Positions 10,587-24,609 of a DNA stretch of 64,000 nucleotides are shown here, piece after piece. The stretch is from Spirodela intermedia. Its lineage: Eukaryota > Streptophyta > Magnoliopsida > Alismatales > Araceae. Position 1 is the first letter of the stretch. Each line of letters begins with the position of its first letter. The notes beneath the pieces were generated by a model, which searched no databases, had not been told where the DNA came from, and saw only the letters and a list, made by a program, of their open reading frames with translations. The DNA is taken from contig LR746265.1 in the NCBI GenBank assembly GCA_902729315.2, positions 5,374,892 to 5,438,891 on the forward strand. Direction: 5' to 3'. A program made the translations under genes and the position numbers.

Positions 10587-13500
10587 ATGGACTTCGGAGG
10601 TACATCCCATGGCCACCATGCCGCCTCGCATGCAGTTTCCTCCTCCACCCTGTCGCCGCTGGCGCCGCCCTTCACTGTGGACCGCGGTGGGCCTCGACCC
10701 TCGTTGCCGTACGATCCCTATGCCTCTTCCTGGTCTCAGGGGAACCCTTGCTCCGGGAGCCCTCTCGATCTCTGCCCTCCCTCTCCTCTGGCTCCCTCCC
10801 ACGCTCGGGCTGCGTATAAATCGTCCGGTGCCGCCGATTCCGTGTCGTATTTCGGGCATGGCCACAACCCTGCAGCCCCTGGTTTTGGTCGTGTGTCTTC
10901 TGGAGAATCTATCGCCCCGCGGGGTATCAATCTCGCTCATGTGGAGCCATACTATCCCCGTTTCTTCTCGCCAGCTGCGGCATCCGGTGGTGGTACGCAG
11001 TCGCTTGATTGTGACCGCCGGGACGGATCCCCGAGAGGCTCCGGCCATTTGGGACGGGGCGTGCCCCTGCCTAGTGTACCGTTTGACATGGGGATGGAAG
11101 CGGATGGCGCGGGTGGAACCTCATTGTGGGCGGAAGGTGAGGATATGGTTTCCGTTTGCGGTTACTCAATTTCTCCATAAATCGCGCACATTAGAAATAT
11201 TATATTTATTGCAAAATTTAAATGTTTCATGTGCCTTTGGAAACTTATTTTTTGATCATAGACGGCAAATTTCCTTGGGTACATAAACCAACGTACTGTT
11301 GCCGAATGAAAAGTCGAAGGATACAAATCGATTTCCTGGGCGTTTGTATTGTGTTCAGAGATCACTTTATGCCCAATAGGTTTTACCTCTGTGAAACTTA
11401 TCCCGTCCGTGATTTTTGGTTTGTTCGAGGGGTCGGGTTAGGCCTACAGCTACAGCTCGCTAAGGAACACCGTGACATGATTTCTCTCTCGGATAACTTG
11501 AGAACGATATATCTAGCACCAGCAGCTCTCCCCAGCGGGACCCTGGTGGTTGGTTACGTGTGGTCATTGTGATCAGCTGCGATGTTCCCCATTTTTCCAA
11601 GCTACATTGAGACACTACCATTGACCTTATTGTATGAAAGACCTGAAATAATAAAAGAAAGATGCAAGGTTGATAGGAGTAAGTGACTTTCTCCATTGTA
11701 CCTTTCAGGTAAAATTTGAACTGAAATACAAGCCGCTAACTAATGCATTGTTTCATTGTTTACAGTCGCATTTCCATGGATATGTAGCAATGTGTAAATA
11801 TTTATCCTCTAACCAGCTACATGACATAGCCTTTTACAAACAACTTCTGAATGAACATCTTAATGGTGCCACTTAGGCTGCATCTTGGTGAAAGGAATGA
11901 TGGGGGTTCTAGTCCTTGTGTCTGAGGATTGACTGATTGTTTGTTTCTTTTTACTATGATTCATCTTCACTTACAAACTGTCGTGTTTGATGATTAGGGA
12001 AAGTGGTGATGGTGCAGACCACTGATGTGGCTCATAGCTTGTTTTTGCTTTTTTTGGACGAAGCAAGACATGCCATCATAAAGTGGTACTATTGAATTTC
12101 AGAGGAATTTAAACCGTGCGCTTTAAAGATTCCCAACATTCTGACATGTTTACTGCTTACTGCTCGAAATCCTAAGACAAGTCTGACGCATTTTTATTCA
12201 TGTTGTGCGTGTACTCTTGTAGAGCAGCGGATTTTGAGGCTCCAAGTTCTAACATATTAATTTAATGGGGTACACTATTTGATGAACTACAGTCCCGTCG
12301 GCTCATCTTTTATGAAAGGTTGATAGTGTATCTGAAAATTCGGTGGCTGAAAAATGACATGTAATTTGAGGGATGTGGAATCTATTTCAAAGTTTCTTTG
12401 GATGGTGGCTTTTTGTTAGAGCCGACCAGATATTATTGTCGCCTGAAAGTCTTCTTTCGCTTGCAGCTATCTGCTTTGGTGAGTTCTCTCTAGTCTCTAC
12501 AACCACATGTTAGGGGTGTGAATTGCTTCGTGCCTCTGCTGATGTCCATGTAAACTTATCAGGCTAGATGATAAAGAGGCGGATGGTATGAGTCACATTG
12601 TTTGAATGTAGTATTGTAACCATCATCAACAATGTGTTTATTTTGGAAGACGTAAAGTTTTAAGTATTGTTCTGCTACAGTGTAAGTATGATCCTAATCT
12701 CGAAACAAACCAGTTAGAGATAAAGATAGATCTAGTAAGGTCTACTGGTTGGTAGGACTGGGAGCAAGGCTTTTACCTTGGGGGGCTGATATCTAATTTT
12801 GGACAACTTAGTTAACATGGAAGTAAGCCAAAATCATATAGGTATGCTGACGAACGAAAAACTGTACGTTTTGAACGAAAAGCGACAAATAACTGAAATG
12901 ACAATGGAGTAAGGGATGGTTAGAATTTGGAAGGCAAAAAGATTATGATTTCAAATTTAAATCGAGCCAACTCAAAATAAAATGAAGTCCTAAATTATAA
13001 AGTAATTGTCCTGGGAGAAAATGGTTGCATTCTTCTACTGTTATCAAATTTGTCTTCTTTTTTGCTGGCCAACTACCGAGACTAGCGTTTTTTCCCCTAT
13101 ATCACTCAACATGTAAGGCCACTTCGAAGTGAGGTCTAAAATTCTATCTGCATGTCTATGACTGAACTGTGTTGACGGTAAAGTAATAGTTTGTATTCAT
13201 TTTTTAATAATGTTTTCTCTACATTCCTTTTAGCAAGGTGTCGTTTTTTGTTTTTCCCTATCGTATGATCTTCCAGAAATTGGTCGTACATTCTATGCTT
13301 GAATTTCTGTTCGTATTATGGTTGACATGCTTGGTATTTTACCAAGACCATTATGAAGTTTTTAATCGTAACTTTTCACTTTCCATAGAGCTTTTCTGAT
13401 CTGGATTGGCATTTTGTATCAATGTAATGCTTCTTGAGTTTGTTTGGCTATCTGATACGGCCAACTATATAATTGCTTCATATAGCTGGATTTAATTCCT

Positions 13501-16500
13501 GCTGAATTAGCATTATGTTTCTTTGGCAAGATCTCCATTCATTGCATAAAGTTCAGGGAAAACTAACCGTTCAATATGAATGGTAAATTTCTATAAATGG
13601 TGTAGAATTAATAAATATCATCATCTCGTTTTTGTTAGCTCTTAATGAACAATTCAAATATACGATCTTCATATACTAACATTGGCAAAGGAGAATATCT
13701 AACCTGAGATATTTGTTGGGAAAATTTGGACAGTGTGAACAGAAAGTACTCTGCTAGGTAGTGGCAAAGAGAAGCCTGGATTCTCTTGTGTTGATGCAAT
13801 CGTTTTTACTGTTGCCTTATCGTTCAGATTATATCATTCAAAGATATATTTCTTAGCTCCACTTGCCTTTTTTGATTTACCTTCCCCTTTTTCAATTCTA
13901 TATGCAACAATTGAACGACTAGTTCGGCTGATAGTTCTGAACGAAAGTTGAACATATCGATCATTGAGTAATCAGAAACAGTTGATACATAGTTTATTTT
14001 GAATGTCTAAAAAGTACATGCCATGGTGTAAATTGGTTTCTTATCAACTGTTATTTTGAATTCCTTCAACACAAAAGTCTTCTTTTGCGACTTCTGAGTT
14101 TAGTAGGTTAGGTTTTTTCCCTTGTTCCATGAGACACGCCCTGATCAAACTAAACCCTTGTTGCCTTATGCACAGTCGTACCCTTGGTCACATGCACGCC
14201 ACTAATCTTAATTTAGCCCGGTGCTGCTTGTCATATAAGCGAATTATAGAAGTTATGTCAGCTTTCTCTTAGATCTCAGCGAAACATGATGTTCATGTTT
14301 AATCCAATGTTTATTTAAAAAATCACTGCTATCCTGGTTGCTTGAGATTGTAATAAATAGGAAATAATTATACGCGTAAAACATTCCATGTAATTTTCAC
14401 CAGTTAGTTTGGTTTCCAATGCCAACTTATTAGCCAACTTGTCATGCTGACTGATTCTGAGGGAATAGACCAGCATGTCTGTCCATATTTCTGCATAGTT
14501 CTCATATCAAACCAGCTGACATCTCCTTTATGGTGGGCTTTGAAAAATGCATAGGCCTTAGATGGTCGAGTTTCTAACACTGTTTTGCGATTTTGACGAT
14601 TGAGAGATGCTAAATATCTGAGCTAGATGAAAGCGATCCAGGCTTATCTCCTTTTTACCTGCCAAAAGACGTTTGGCCTTCCATCCTGTCAATCTGTTTT
14701 CAAGTATCTTAGAAGTGCTTTTCCAGTATTATTAACGTTTGATGCATATGTGATGCCAAAACATGACTTTCCCACCATTTTTTCATCTTTTCCGTTGACA
14801 ATAAGTTGCCTCTACTGCTCCTGTCATAGCATACGGAGATCTACATGGTGGCTGGCATGGGAAGGATTATGAATATATGTCTGGGAAGGATCGCATCAAC
14901 TGTGAGCATTTAGATCTGTTAGGTGAGGAGAAAAATGCTGGTATTTCTTCCGGTTTGTCAGGAATATCACCCGTGTCTCCTAGTGCTCCTGTTGAAGGTT
15001 GCTATCCACACTCATCAGGCCAAGCGACTTTTTCAGAAGGAAGCAAGGCATATGATTCTAATTCTTTTGCTAACAGATACGTTGCTCAAGTTGATACACG
15101 GAAAACTGACCCAATAACTTTTCACAAAGTTACACCATATTTTCCTGGCAAGATATCTGCCACAATTGGCAACACTACAGATGCATCAATGAGCAGGTGT
15201 GTTCAGCACGGTACATATGAAGAAAGCCTGGAAAAGACAGGACATGTATTAATCAGGCCAAAGTATGCTATTAGTAATTTGAATTTTCAAAGTAAACATG
15301 AGTATTCTAAGGTTAAGAAAATGGAAGCTATGGATACAAGCGATAATACAATTGCGAATTCTCCTTCGGTGAAAATAACATCACCTCCAAGCATTGAGTC
15401 AGCAAATCAGATTTCCAAGGACTGCGCACTTGATAGAAACTCCGAAATAAGAACTGCGGATTCAAAAACTCTTGGCGCCGTGGAATCGTTTGATACTGAG
15501 AAAGTCTCCTCTGAGATTTTTGATGAACATCTTGCAGTGGACTCACCATGTTGGAAAGGAGCATCATCTTCTCAACATCCTGAATTTAGTACTCTTGATA
15601 CTGGAGTTGCTAACCATGCCTTTTCAGGCAGAATATTTGACAACCTTCTTCAAAGAGGATCAGATTATTCAATCACTGATAATGGGGGAGTTGCTCAATT
15701 CTCTTGTTTCCCTAGAGAAGTTGGGAATAATATCTCCTGCTCGAAAGATCACAGAAATTGTTTTGTATCTCAAAATAAAAATGCTGTGCAGACACTGAAT
15801 GAGGACATTTGTGGTTCTTCAGGCAGAGAATTAGTCACTGAAATTGCCAACCAGAGTACAGATCCTTACCCTATTCTCGGGGTTCCATTTGGTTTCCGTG
15901 ATCTTGATACAGATCAGCTCTCCATTGCATCCAAGACTGTTGCTGACATATGTGACGAGACTGTTAAATCGCCATCGATTTCTGATCCTTCATTTATGAG
16001 TCCAACTCTACCAATCGATGCCCAACTTCTTGTTAAAACAATTCATAATTTATCAGGTTTACTTTTAACAACCTGCCATTCTGACGCAAATGTCTTGAAA
16101 GAACACGACAGAGAGCTTCTGCAGTCAGTAGTTAACAATCTAGGCATCTGTATTTCAAAGAAGATCGAGTTGGGTAGGACGAGACCTGAGCCATCTTGTT
16201 GTTCTGTCAGTTATTCTCATAAAGAGTTCTCTTCTCCTTCCCAGGTACGGCGACCTAAATTCAATATTTTGGGTCTGTATTTGTTGTCATTTCTGTTCAT
16301 CAGAGAAGCATTTTATCTGTAGATTTTATGTGCTACGCACTTTATATGAATCCACAAAATATTCAATTTTGTGTTAGTACACTCAATGCCACTTGCGGTC
16401 CATAATCCATTGGTACATACGGAACGTGTGTTGCCGTCAGTGAAAGCATCATAAGGTATACGCTTACTCACGTATGCATTAAGTGCAAAAAGACATGAAT

Positions 16501-18951
16501 ATCATAGTCCGCGGTCAACGACTTCTCGGAAAAGAGCCTCAATAAAATGTCTTTGTAGCCTACACAAGATGCTGTTGATCATTCTAAGGCCCTACCTCAG
16601 GATTAAGGAGCAAAATTCTTTTCTCATTTTCAAAAGCTCAAAGCCTATCCTTACTCTAGGGCATATTGAAATGAATTCCCTCTCTACTAGATAGATCTGG
16701 TATCCAGGTTTTATGTCTATCTGTCTATTGTCTCACTGCTTTTATCTTCCCCTCTCACTCTCCCCCGTTTCCACGCCAACCTCTCTCAGCTCCCACACCT
16801 CTCTAGACTCGAAGTCTATCAAGCTTATCCTATTTGTGTTCTTCAAACTCGTCACCCCAGGCATTAACATGGCGGAAAGTACATCAGCACTGAGTTTGTA
16901 GGAGCAAACCTTCCAGGTAAGAGGATAATGTGTCATCAGCACACCGTAGATGGTTCATCTCTGCTCAGAGTTGTGGAATCTTCGTTGAGCAACCCCAGGT
17001 ATGTCTGACAGGCATCCTATCAGTTGAGTGATTAGAACGAAGATCATAGGTGTTGATGTATTCCCTGCCATGGTTTTCTCCCCTCATAGAAGCCACATAA
17101 ACTTTTTCCATCAATTTCTGGCAGTCGTCTATGCGATTGTTGATGTAAAAAAATAATCACACGTCACTACGGTTCATCTGTTTTTCACCATGAGATGTGC
17201 GTCTGGTTGATCAGATCGTATGTCTTGAACATATTGATGAGCATTAGCCTCTACCTTATCATGACATCAACACATTAGATTGCTACTGCAATTTTTTTAA
17301 TGTATTATATGCCCTTTTCAAGTGTACTCCGGCTGTCTATCAAGGATCCTTTTGATAATCAAATGCATCTAATTCAGAATGATGTCCAGTTTTTGTTCTT
17401 GAAAATTTTGAAAATACCCGTTTTAGGGGAAGCGCCAAGTTCATTGAACTGATCCTCAAAAGATGTGTTCCCTCTCACAATTCTGACCTTACCCAATCTC
17501 CATGAAATCACCTTTATGTCATTTGGGGGAGGTTTACATGTTTGAGTTTGCTTCCTCAAAAATCTCAGGTGTTTTCAGCATTATTACTATTGTCTGTTAT
17601 TAGAGATTGATAGATTGGACAAAAGCACTTCTAGATTGATTAGGGTTATCGAGAACAGAATAAGGGTAGAAAATTCTCAACCTATACCTGATCCGTTCAG
17701 AAGTTCTATGCACTCCAACTTAAGGCCTATATGAACTTCTGAAATAAACCAAGGTGCTGTAAATTTTCTCTTTTTCACCTTTGACCCTTTTGAAAACTCC
17801 AGTTGGAGGCTTTTATTTTGCTAGTCTGACTTTGTTAAGGTTATCTAAATCTTAATAAAATGCCCGAACTCTTGTTAAGGTCCTGCTCTTCTTGATTCAT
17901 TCAAGATTATCTGTGACCTCCGTGTATGAGATCGTCCTTTTCCTGTTTGAGTTTTTTTTTTTTTCCTTTAGTCAGTGGCCTGAGCTTTCTTTCTCAGGAT
18001 CTTCCAGCGGGAAAATTTCCTTCTCCGGCTTCGAGATACATTGATGGGAGCAGGGACCAGGGCAACAACTGTCCTGGTCAGGGAGAGATGCATCCCAGGC
18101 ACTATAACGTGGGTAGTGTAAGTCGTAAAACGGTAGTATGAATTGACACAAGGGTCATTTGGGATGCGTTTGGTGCGACTTGAATTAATATTTGCCACTT
18201 TTCTGAGTTCTGCAGCAGTTTGAGGAGCCTAGACAAGGCAAAATGGACGATCGAGGGGAGAATTCTCAACCAACAACGTCTGAGAACCTGTGGTTTGAGG
18301 TAGAAGATGCAGTACATCAGCTGAAGCATAAGCTCGACGCTTTAAGATCAGATCTCGTGATGGATAGACGTCAACGTCATTCCAGAGGAGGTGAGGACAA
18401 TTGAATGGAGATTCATTTCTCGTAGGATCACAGCCTGTGCTGACATTACCGATTATCGTGGCTCATTATATACAGGATGGGGGCCGTCGAAATTATTGGG
18501 CCAGAGTCCAAGAGATCCCCTCGTGGGTGAAAGCATCCCAGCGTTGAGGTTGAGAGGTGTTTTGTTGAAGAGCACTTCGTCTTCAGGAAATCAAGGAAAC
18601 GAAGCCAAGAGCTTGGAACCTCAGCCGGCGATCTCATCTGGGATTGACCACATAACAGATGATGTTGATCCGTCTGTCATGGACAGATTTAGGGTTCTCA
18701 AGGGCCGCATCGAGAGATTAAATCTTGTTGACGCAGAAGAGCCTCATGGGCTTCCAAGCTCACTCGTTATCGAGAACCGGGGGCCATCGGGTGGCAAGGT
18801 TGTCTCGAGAGTGGACTTCGACTCCAACAGCGGGGTTGAGCCGGGGAACCACCCGCGTGTGCTGGGGAGCTGGTCAGGGGGGCATTTTGTAGGTTTTCCT
18901 TACGGTTCATCTGATTGGGAGCATGTGCTGAAGGAGGAACTGACATGGTGA
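10587..18951 (+). CDS. Large plant-specific protein of unknown function, five exons
   Basis: Model: exons 10587..11136, 14830..16244, 17998..18117, 18216..18390 and 18476..18951, all GT-AG with matching phases, giving about 911 residues. The first intron is 3.7 kb. The N-terminus (MDFGGTSHGHH, then Pro/Ser/Gly-rich) is disordered. The first junction creates AYGDLHGGWHGKDYEY. Exon 2 carries a helical block at about residues 583-630 (LLVKTIHNLSGLLL, KEHDRELLQSVVNNL). Exon 4 has ENLWFEVEDAVHQLKHKLDA, which resembles the LWxEAExxLxxxKxK coiled-coil I recall from uncharacterised plant proteins. The terminal exon has DPSVMDRFRVLKGRIERL (residues about 818-835) and ends DWEHVLKEELTW. No catalytic motif is visible, so no function is proposed. 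Least certain are the last acceptor (18475 or 18586, both in phase) and the first base of exon 4 (18216 or 18219). The ATG at 10587 is the first in frame; the upstream codons begin with TTG. Confidence 0.75.
11137..14829 (+). other. Long first intron of the five-exon gene
   Basis: 3.7 kb of T-rich, AT-rich DNA between the phase-1 donor at 11137 (GAAG|GTGAGG) and the acceptor ending at 14829 (GTCATAG|CATACGG). I see no nested gene, terminal repeats or RNA gene in it. The open frames at 11222-11572 and 14627-14872 have no recognisable domain. Confidence 0.65.
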
Positions 18952-20808
18952 AACTGACCGATGTTCTATGTTCATATCTTGCTGGCTTTTGGAAGTCTTC
19001 TCCCAAGAACACAAAATCCCTATAGATAGAAACTGAAGCAGTGAAGTTCTGTGGTTTTCTGCCGGGAACTTACCCAAAACTGTACAATGAAAAAAAAAAA
19101 AAGAGAAAAAACTTGGATCTTTTGTGTAAGCTTCACATATATAGTGAGAAACATCAGATTGAACCCTCTCGAGTGTTGTGCAGCATTCATCTGATTTATT
19201 CTTGATTTTAATTTTTTCTCTGTGTAGCTGGTTCACAGCTGTTCCCTGCAATTAATTGAGGAAAGCGTGTGACTCCTGCTGGAAAACGTTCAAAGGTGAA
19301 GGCACTGTAGGTATTTTCAAGTTTGGTTCCACTTGCTCTCTCTCCTCTTTGATGTTGCAAGAACAATCGTCATCAAAGCTCATGTATGCGCCTTACTTCT
19401 ACAGTGCCGGACCTTATGAAGCCCGGCCCCACCTTAGATAGGGTAGGCCTAGGCTGCCCTTCACAGCGAGAGAGAGAGAGAGGGAGAGAGAGAGAGTACG
19501 CATTGGGCCAGAATAAAGGGGCCTGATTTTATGGGCTTTAATTTGACGTCCAACCCAGGTAGAGCTGAGCTTGGGTCCAGCTTTATTCCGAGGGGACTAC
19601 GCCTATGCCGGGGCGCTCATGAACGATCTTTAAGCGTCCGCGGAGCCGAGGGACCAGCCTACATCGATGGTCGGCGGCGGCTCAGGCCGACAGAGGCGGC
19701 CTCATGAGGGGCAGCGTCCTTATGATTCTTAGCGGCCTTAGCAAGACAGAGGCAACATCCTAACCGGGGGGGAATGCGGAGGGCAGGCGGCAGCTACACC
19801 TCACATCTGTCGGCCATAGCTGGCTACGGAAAGCCATGCATCGAAACCTTAGGATACGCATGGATCGCGCCTGAAACCCCAACCCATTCCTCTGCAAGGC
19901 ACGAGACGATATCAAGCTAATGCACGGAGGTCGAAGAGCTGACAAGAGGAGAAGGTTGGGGTTTTTAAGTTCATCCTGCTGCCCATCAACTGCTACCCGG
20001 TGGGTAGGGTTTAACGGAGGAGAGCCAGCCGCCCGGCGCAATATCTTCATCACGTGTGCTAAATAGGTCAGGGTACAGCTCGTGGGATCAAGGTCAAGCT
20101 GGATAGACCGCCCCACCATGCACGGATACATACATGGGGCGGGCGTACTATCATATCATCTAACACCTCACATGGATTTATGATCACAAAGGTGGGGGGG
20201 GGGGACAGATGGAAGCTGTGAGGTAGCAGTAAAATTTATGAACGCGCCTGTCTAGTTACTTCTCTCCCCCTCTCCCGCCTCGCTCGCTAAGGGAGCGGAA
20301 AGCGACGTGACAGGGACGCTCCAACGGTTCCTGCCCAGAGCAGTGGGAGCTAAGGGAAACAAGGTGAGAGGGGGGAGTGTACAACATGCCCGTGTAACGC
20401 TTTCCAAGCGCAGGAATTGTTTGGCTGTTCCCGCACGCTAGCTATTTGCATCCTACCGCCTCTCTCTCTCGCTCTCTCTGTCTGTCTGTCCGGGACCTGA
20501 AAACACAGACGTATATGTTATGCGAAGCGTCGATAGTTGCAGGGGAGAAATTAATGCCATTCCTGGGGAAAACAGTTTCGATTGCGGCCGGGGGAGGGGA
20601 GAGGGCGCGGATGGATGTACTGGTGAAATCGTAGGATGGGGCGGGGAGCTGTGCAGTTCGTTAGCCATGCCCACGAGGATCGGAGCCGCAGGGGGTAGCA
20701 TTGAGGGGGAATTTTAGGCCTTCTGTCAGGAATAGGGTCGGAGGAGGAGGGATAAAAGGAAGGCTGTCAGACAAAGGCCCATACACTGGACGATATATTC
20801 ACACTCGC

Positions 20809-20811
<3 letters not shown>

Positions 20812-20866
<55 letters not shown>
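20812..20866. repeat. GA microsatellite (55 bp)
   Basis: Uninterrupted AG repeat in the long region upstream of the B3 gene. Confidence 0.95.
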
Positions 20867-20868
<2 letters not shown>

Positions 20869-22108
20869 GGGGGAGGCCACGGGGAACGGAGAGGCGTGAG
20901 AAAAGCCAAGATAAGAATTAGGGGGACGAAGTGGACGGAAGAAGTTGAATTTTTTAAGGACTGTGGTCCTAGGTCACACAGTTGTGTATATTTTTGTACA
21001 AGCAGGCATATATTTTAGTATAATACCGGATGGGCTAGCAAATGACCATGCACAGTTGTAATCTTTATACAATTTATCGAGCAACATTAATGGAAGGCTC
21101 GGGGTCCTCATCTGTATAAATGATCTAGGAGGCGGTGGGATAGAGAGAGAGAGAGAGACAGACAGAGAGAAAGAGAGAGGAGAGGGGTCCCCTTCTCCCC
21201 GGGCCACCCCAACGAAACAGCTGGGTGCACCCCCACCTGCCAAGTGCTAATAGCAAGGTAGCGACTCAAGAGTCGACGGTCTCATTTGGCCTCCTGCAAG
21301 TTCTCGACGCTCGTAGATATATCCAAACTAAGTCCTACGAGGAAAGAGAGTGATCGAAAGAATCCTTTATTGCTTCTTATATTTAAATGCATCCCTCCTC
21401 TCGTTGCCCATATGACACCCTTCTACCAAACAATCAGTCACGAGTATTCCACTCAAGTCAATAATATGCCATAAGTTATCGTTATTACGAGTGAAAATGT
21501 GCGTATACGGGGGATGTAGAGGAGGTGGTCCATCCTACATCCCATGCACTGCTCCGATCGTCAGCCATGGCGGTGCCAGTGGGCCCGTCGCCAAATAGCA
21601 GGAGGCGTTTTAATGGCGTTTAAATACGACTCTAGTTCTCCGCCTCCCCCCCTCCCCCACCACATAAAGAAGCAGCGACTACCGGGCGGAGCCCCCGATC
21701 TGATCTCGTCCGCTCTGTCGCCTTCAGCGAGGGGTCCACTGCAAGTTGCACCCGGGCTCATGTGAAGGGGGTAAGCCCACGATGGCTATCCTCGCCCTCC
21801 GGCGTGGACAGCCACGGATGGGCCAGCAAGAACCACATGAGAGGAGGATCCGATCCTCGCCGCCGTCCTGTGGGCTCCCCCGTCAGCAATTCTGGCTTTC
21901 ACAATCGCTGACCTACGGGTCGCTCTATCGTCGTCCTCTCCACCGACCGACGTTGAACCCCTTGCCCTCCCACCCCTTCCCGGCCGATGGGAATAGGACA
22001 GGATCAAAAAGCAAAAGAAAACAAAAAAATTGACCCACCCCCGCCCTTTGATGCCGCAAACCCTACCTCCTCTCCCTCTCCCTCTGTCCCCTCTTCTCCC
22101 TGTCTGTC

Positions 22109-22114
<6 letters not shown>

Positions 22115-22144
<30 letters not shown>
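22115..22144. repeat. CT microsatellite
   Basis: Uninterrupted CT run inside a longer pyrimidine-rich tract (about 22068-22144). Confidence 0.9.
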
Positions 22145-22148
<4 letters not shown>

Positions 22149-24216
22149 GGCTATACCACACTGGAAAAGCAATCCGTGATGTGGCCGCAGGTGCAGCTCG
22201 TGGACCATTAGCATTAGTGCTTGGCCTTAAACTAATCTGACACGCAGCGGGGAAGAGAATGCCCGCGGAGTGGCCCCGTCCTATCGGGCCGGCGTCCCTT
22301 GGGGGTTCCTCAGAGATGGAATCTCGTATTCTATTTCCCGCCAGAAAGTGTTTCCTTGTTTGGCGTCCCATGATGAAAACCTGGTCGATGCCGCCTGTAT
22401 TTACCGACGCCAATAAACAAACCTTCAATGATCAGATTGACGATGGTAGCGGGAGAATATCTTCTCTTCAGCCATGCAGTATTACAGCATTAATCCCACG
22501 TACGCTCCTCTCCAATATCCTACCCATCTCCCCCCCACCCCCCTCAAGCTGAGACTGTTCAAACTTACTGTACATTTCTTCTTGTCTGGCGCTCACGGCC
22601 GGGGTGGGGGATGGGATAGGATAAGACGAACCGACTCACTTGGTCTTCTACGCTTCATCTCTCCTTCCTCGGGAAACTCACCCCTGCCATCGACTCCGGC
22701 TGGTTAATCGATCAGGGGCGACCCATTGATCAAGGACGGTGGGGTTCCATTAAATAACCCAGTGCCGTACAAGGCATGGTCATTAGCAGAGACGTTATGG
22801 CGAGATGCCGGATTAGGTTTAGTGGGGATGCGGATCACAACCTGGATTAGACGCCGGTGATTCGCCGGGTTTACTGCTCAAGCGAGACGACGGTCCAATG
22901 AGATACAACTTCACGGACCCTCTCCCCACTGACGCCATCTCGGCCAGCTTAATCTCCTCCATATTTCATGGTAATCACCCGGCTAAATCACACTGCGTAG
23001 GGCATGATGAATTCGCTGTAATAATGCGGGATCATGAGACGGGGGCAGTAGCAGTAGAGGAGGACCACTGCCTCGTATTATTGTGTGTGTGTGGGGGGGT
23101 GATTTTAAAGACTCGCTGCTCGAACCCAGCTCGCGTCGGCCATCACACGTCCAGATCGATTGGTTCGTCGCGCATGTGTGTATTTATTAGACTGGGCCTT
23201 TTGTTTTCAGAGGAATACGGTCGACGAGCGCCCCCCCCCCCACCACTTCCTCTCTGGCCTTTCACCACCACAAATTCAGAACACACCATGTTCTCAACTC
23301 CCTTTCCCGCATGTGAAATCCAGGGGCTGCCCGTGGTTTCTTAGATGCTAACTTGACATTTAGAATGAGAACGCTGGAAAGAAGAGGGTGACTTGGGGCG
23401 GGCAGTATGGCAGGTGAGTTCACTGACCAGTCAGTCGATCTATCCTGGCTCCACTTGCGATGATTGGTCATTTGTTCTGCTGCTTGCGGCCTCCTCACCT
23501 CATCCCACTGCCACCGCTCCTGCCGCCCATATACTTATTGAACTATTGTCTCCCGCCCTCATTGTCTTCCATCTCCTGACGCACTATTAGATAGGACGGA
23601 TGAACCTCGCAGTTCTCATGTGTGCTTCCGATGGTATATCACATCACATCTTTGCCAAGTCCCCAGACTTGCTCTTCTTTCTTTCAATAGCAGAATCCTT
23701 TCCCGCGGCGCTGGGAAGACCCAACGACATGTTGTGCGTGTGTGTGTCGGTCTCTTGAGTGTCGAATTTTTTTTCATGACGAGCGTTAGAAAATTTATAG
23801 ATTAATCTGAGCATAATTTCAGAGAAGATTTAATCTCGATCTTGCTTGCCGCTGGTAAAAATAAAGGTAATGTCTACCAATAATTAAATGAAAACATTGA
23901 ACTTCTCCCTCCCCATTTTTATTTTAGGATTATTCTCATCATTATCCTTTCTATGGACATTGATGGCATGGGGCGTGACTAAGATGGGTAACGTTTTCTA
24001 ATTATTGAGCGAATGTAATACTTTATTCTTAGGATATAAATCACAGATCGGCGCTATATAGCAGCTGGCTTTATGGAGTTGATCGCGAGCCAATATAAAT
24101 AAGAAAATGGTGAAGACGACAGGTTCACATGAGCATAAGTAGATACTTCATAGGCCCTCTCGTCACCGACCAACCAACCCTCCCACCCCCCTTCCGCGGC
24201 GGCCCCCGGGGGTCCT

Positions 24217-24223
24217 TATAAAG
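24217..24223 (+). promoter_or_regulatory. Putative TATA box of the B3 gene
   Basis: TATAAAG, 447 nt upstream of the ATG. A start about 30 nt downstream would give a leader of about 420 nt containing the GA tract and one tiny upstream ORF. Confidence 0.45.
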
Positions 24224-24516
24224 CTTCAGATCTTCCATCCTGACTCTCTCTCTCTCCAAGTCTTCGTCTCCAAGGGGAGGTTATCTTGTTCCACTTGAAG
24301 GTAGACTCTCCCAGAATCCCGTTCTGGGAACCTTCCAAGGACGTCGCCCATAAACAAAGAGAGGCTGCCGTTCTGTCAGAGCCCACGCAGGCTCCTCTAT
24401 TGCAGGTCAATTAGAACACCCCTGTTCTTCGTCTCCAGTGCCCAGTCAAAAGAAGAAGCCACGGAAACACCCCCGGGCCCTAAAATCCTGACCTTCCCCC
24501 TTCATTCTATCTTCTC

Positions 24517-24528
24517 ATGGACAGGTAG
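24517..24528 (+). promoter_or_regulatory. Minimal upstream ORF in the B3 gene leader
   Basis: ATG GAC AGG TAG, a three-codon frame. It is the only ATG I find between the putative TATA box and the main start at 24670. If it lies in the leader it could lower translation of the main frame. Confidence 0.4.
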
Positions 24529-24548
24529 AGAGATAGGTCGAGAGAGAG

Positions 24549-24549
<1 letters not shown>

Positions 24550-24606
<57 letters not shown>
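24550..24606 (+). repeat. GA microsatellite in the predicted 5' leader of the B3 gene
   Basis: About 57 bp of uninterrupted AG ending roughly 60 nt before the start codon. GA repeats are targets of plant BARLEY B RECOMBINANT/BPC proteins, which makes a regulatory role plausible but unproven. Confidence 0.9.

Positions 24607-24609
<3 letters not shown>

Noticed and set aside
10437-11048. Minus-strand open frame of about 200 codons
   Set aside because: It overlaps the GC-rich first exon of the five-exon gene, whose splice phases fit perfectly; it is the antisense shadow of GC-rich codons.
19640-20131. GC-rich minus-strand frame of about 120 codons
   Set aside because: No domain recognised, and neighbouring frames are equally open; it may be remains of an old element, but no termini were found.
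23100-23160. Sequence around CTCGAACCCAGC considered as a tRNA T-arm
   Set aside because: No matching acceptor stem, anticodon arm or D-arm could be assembled on either strand.
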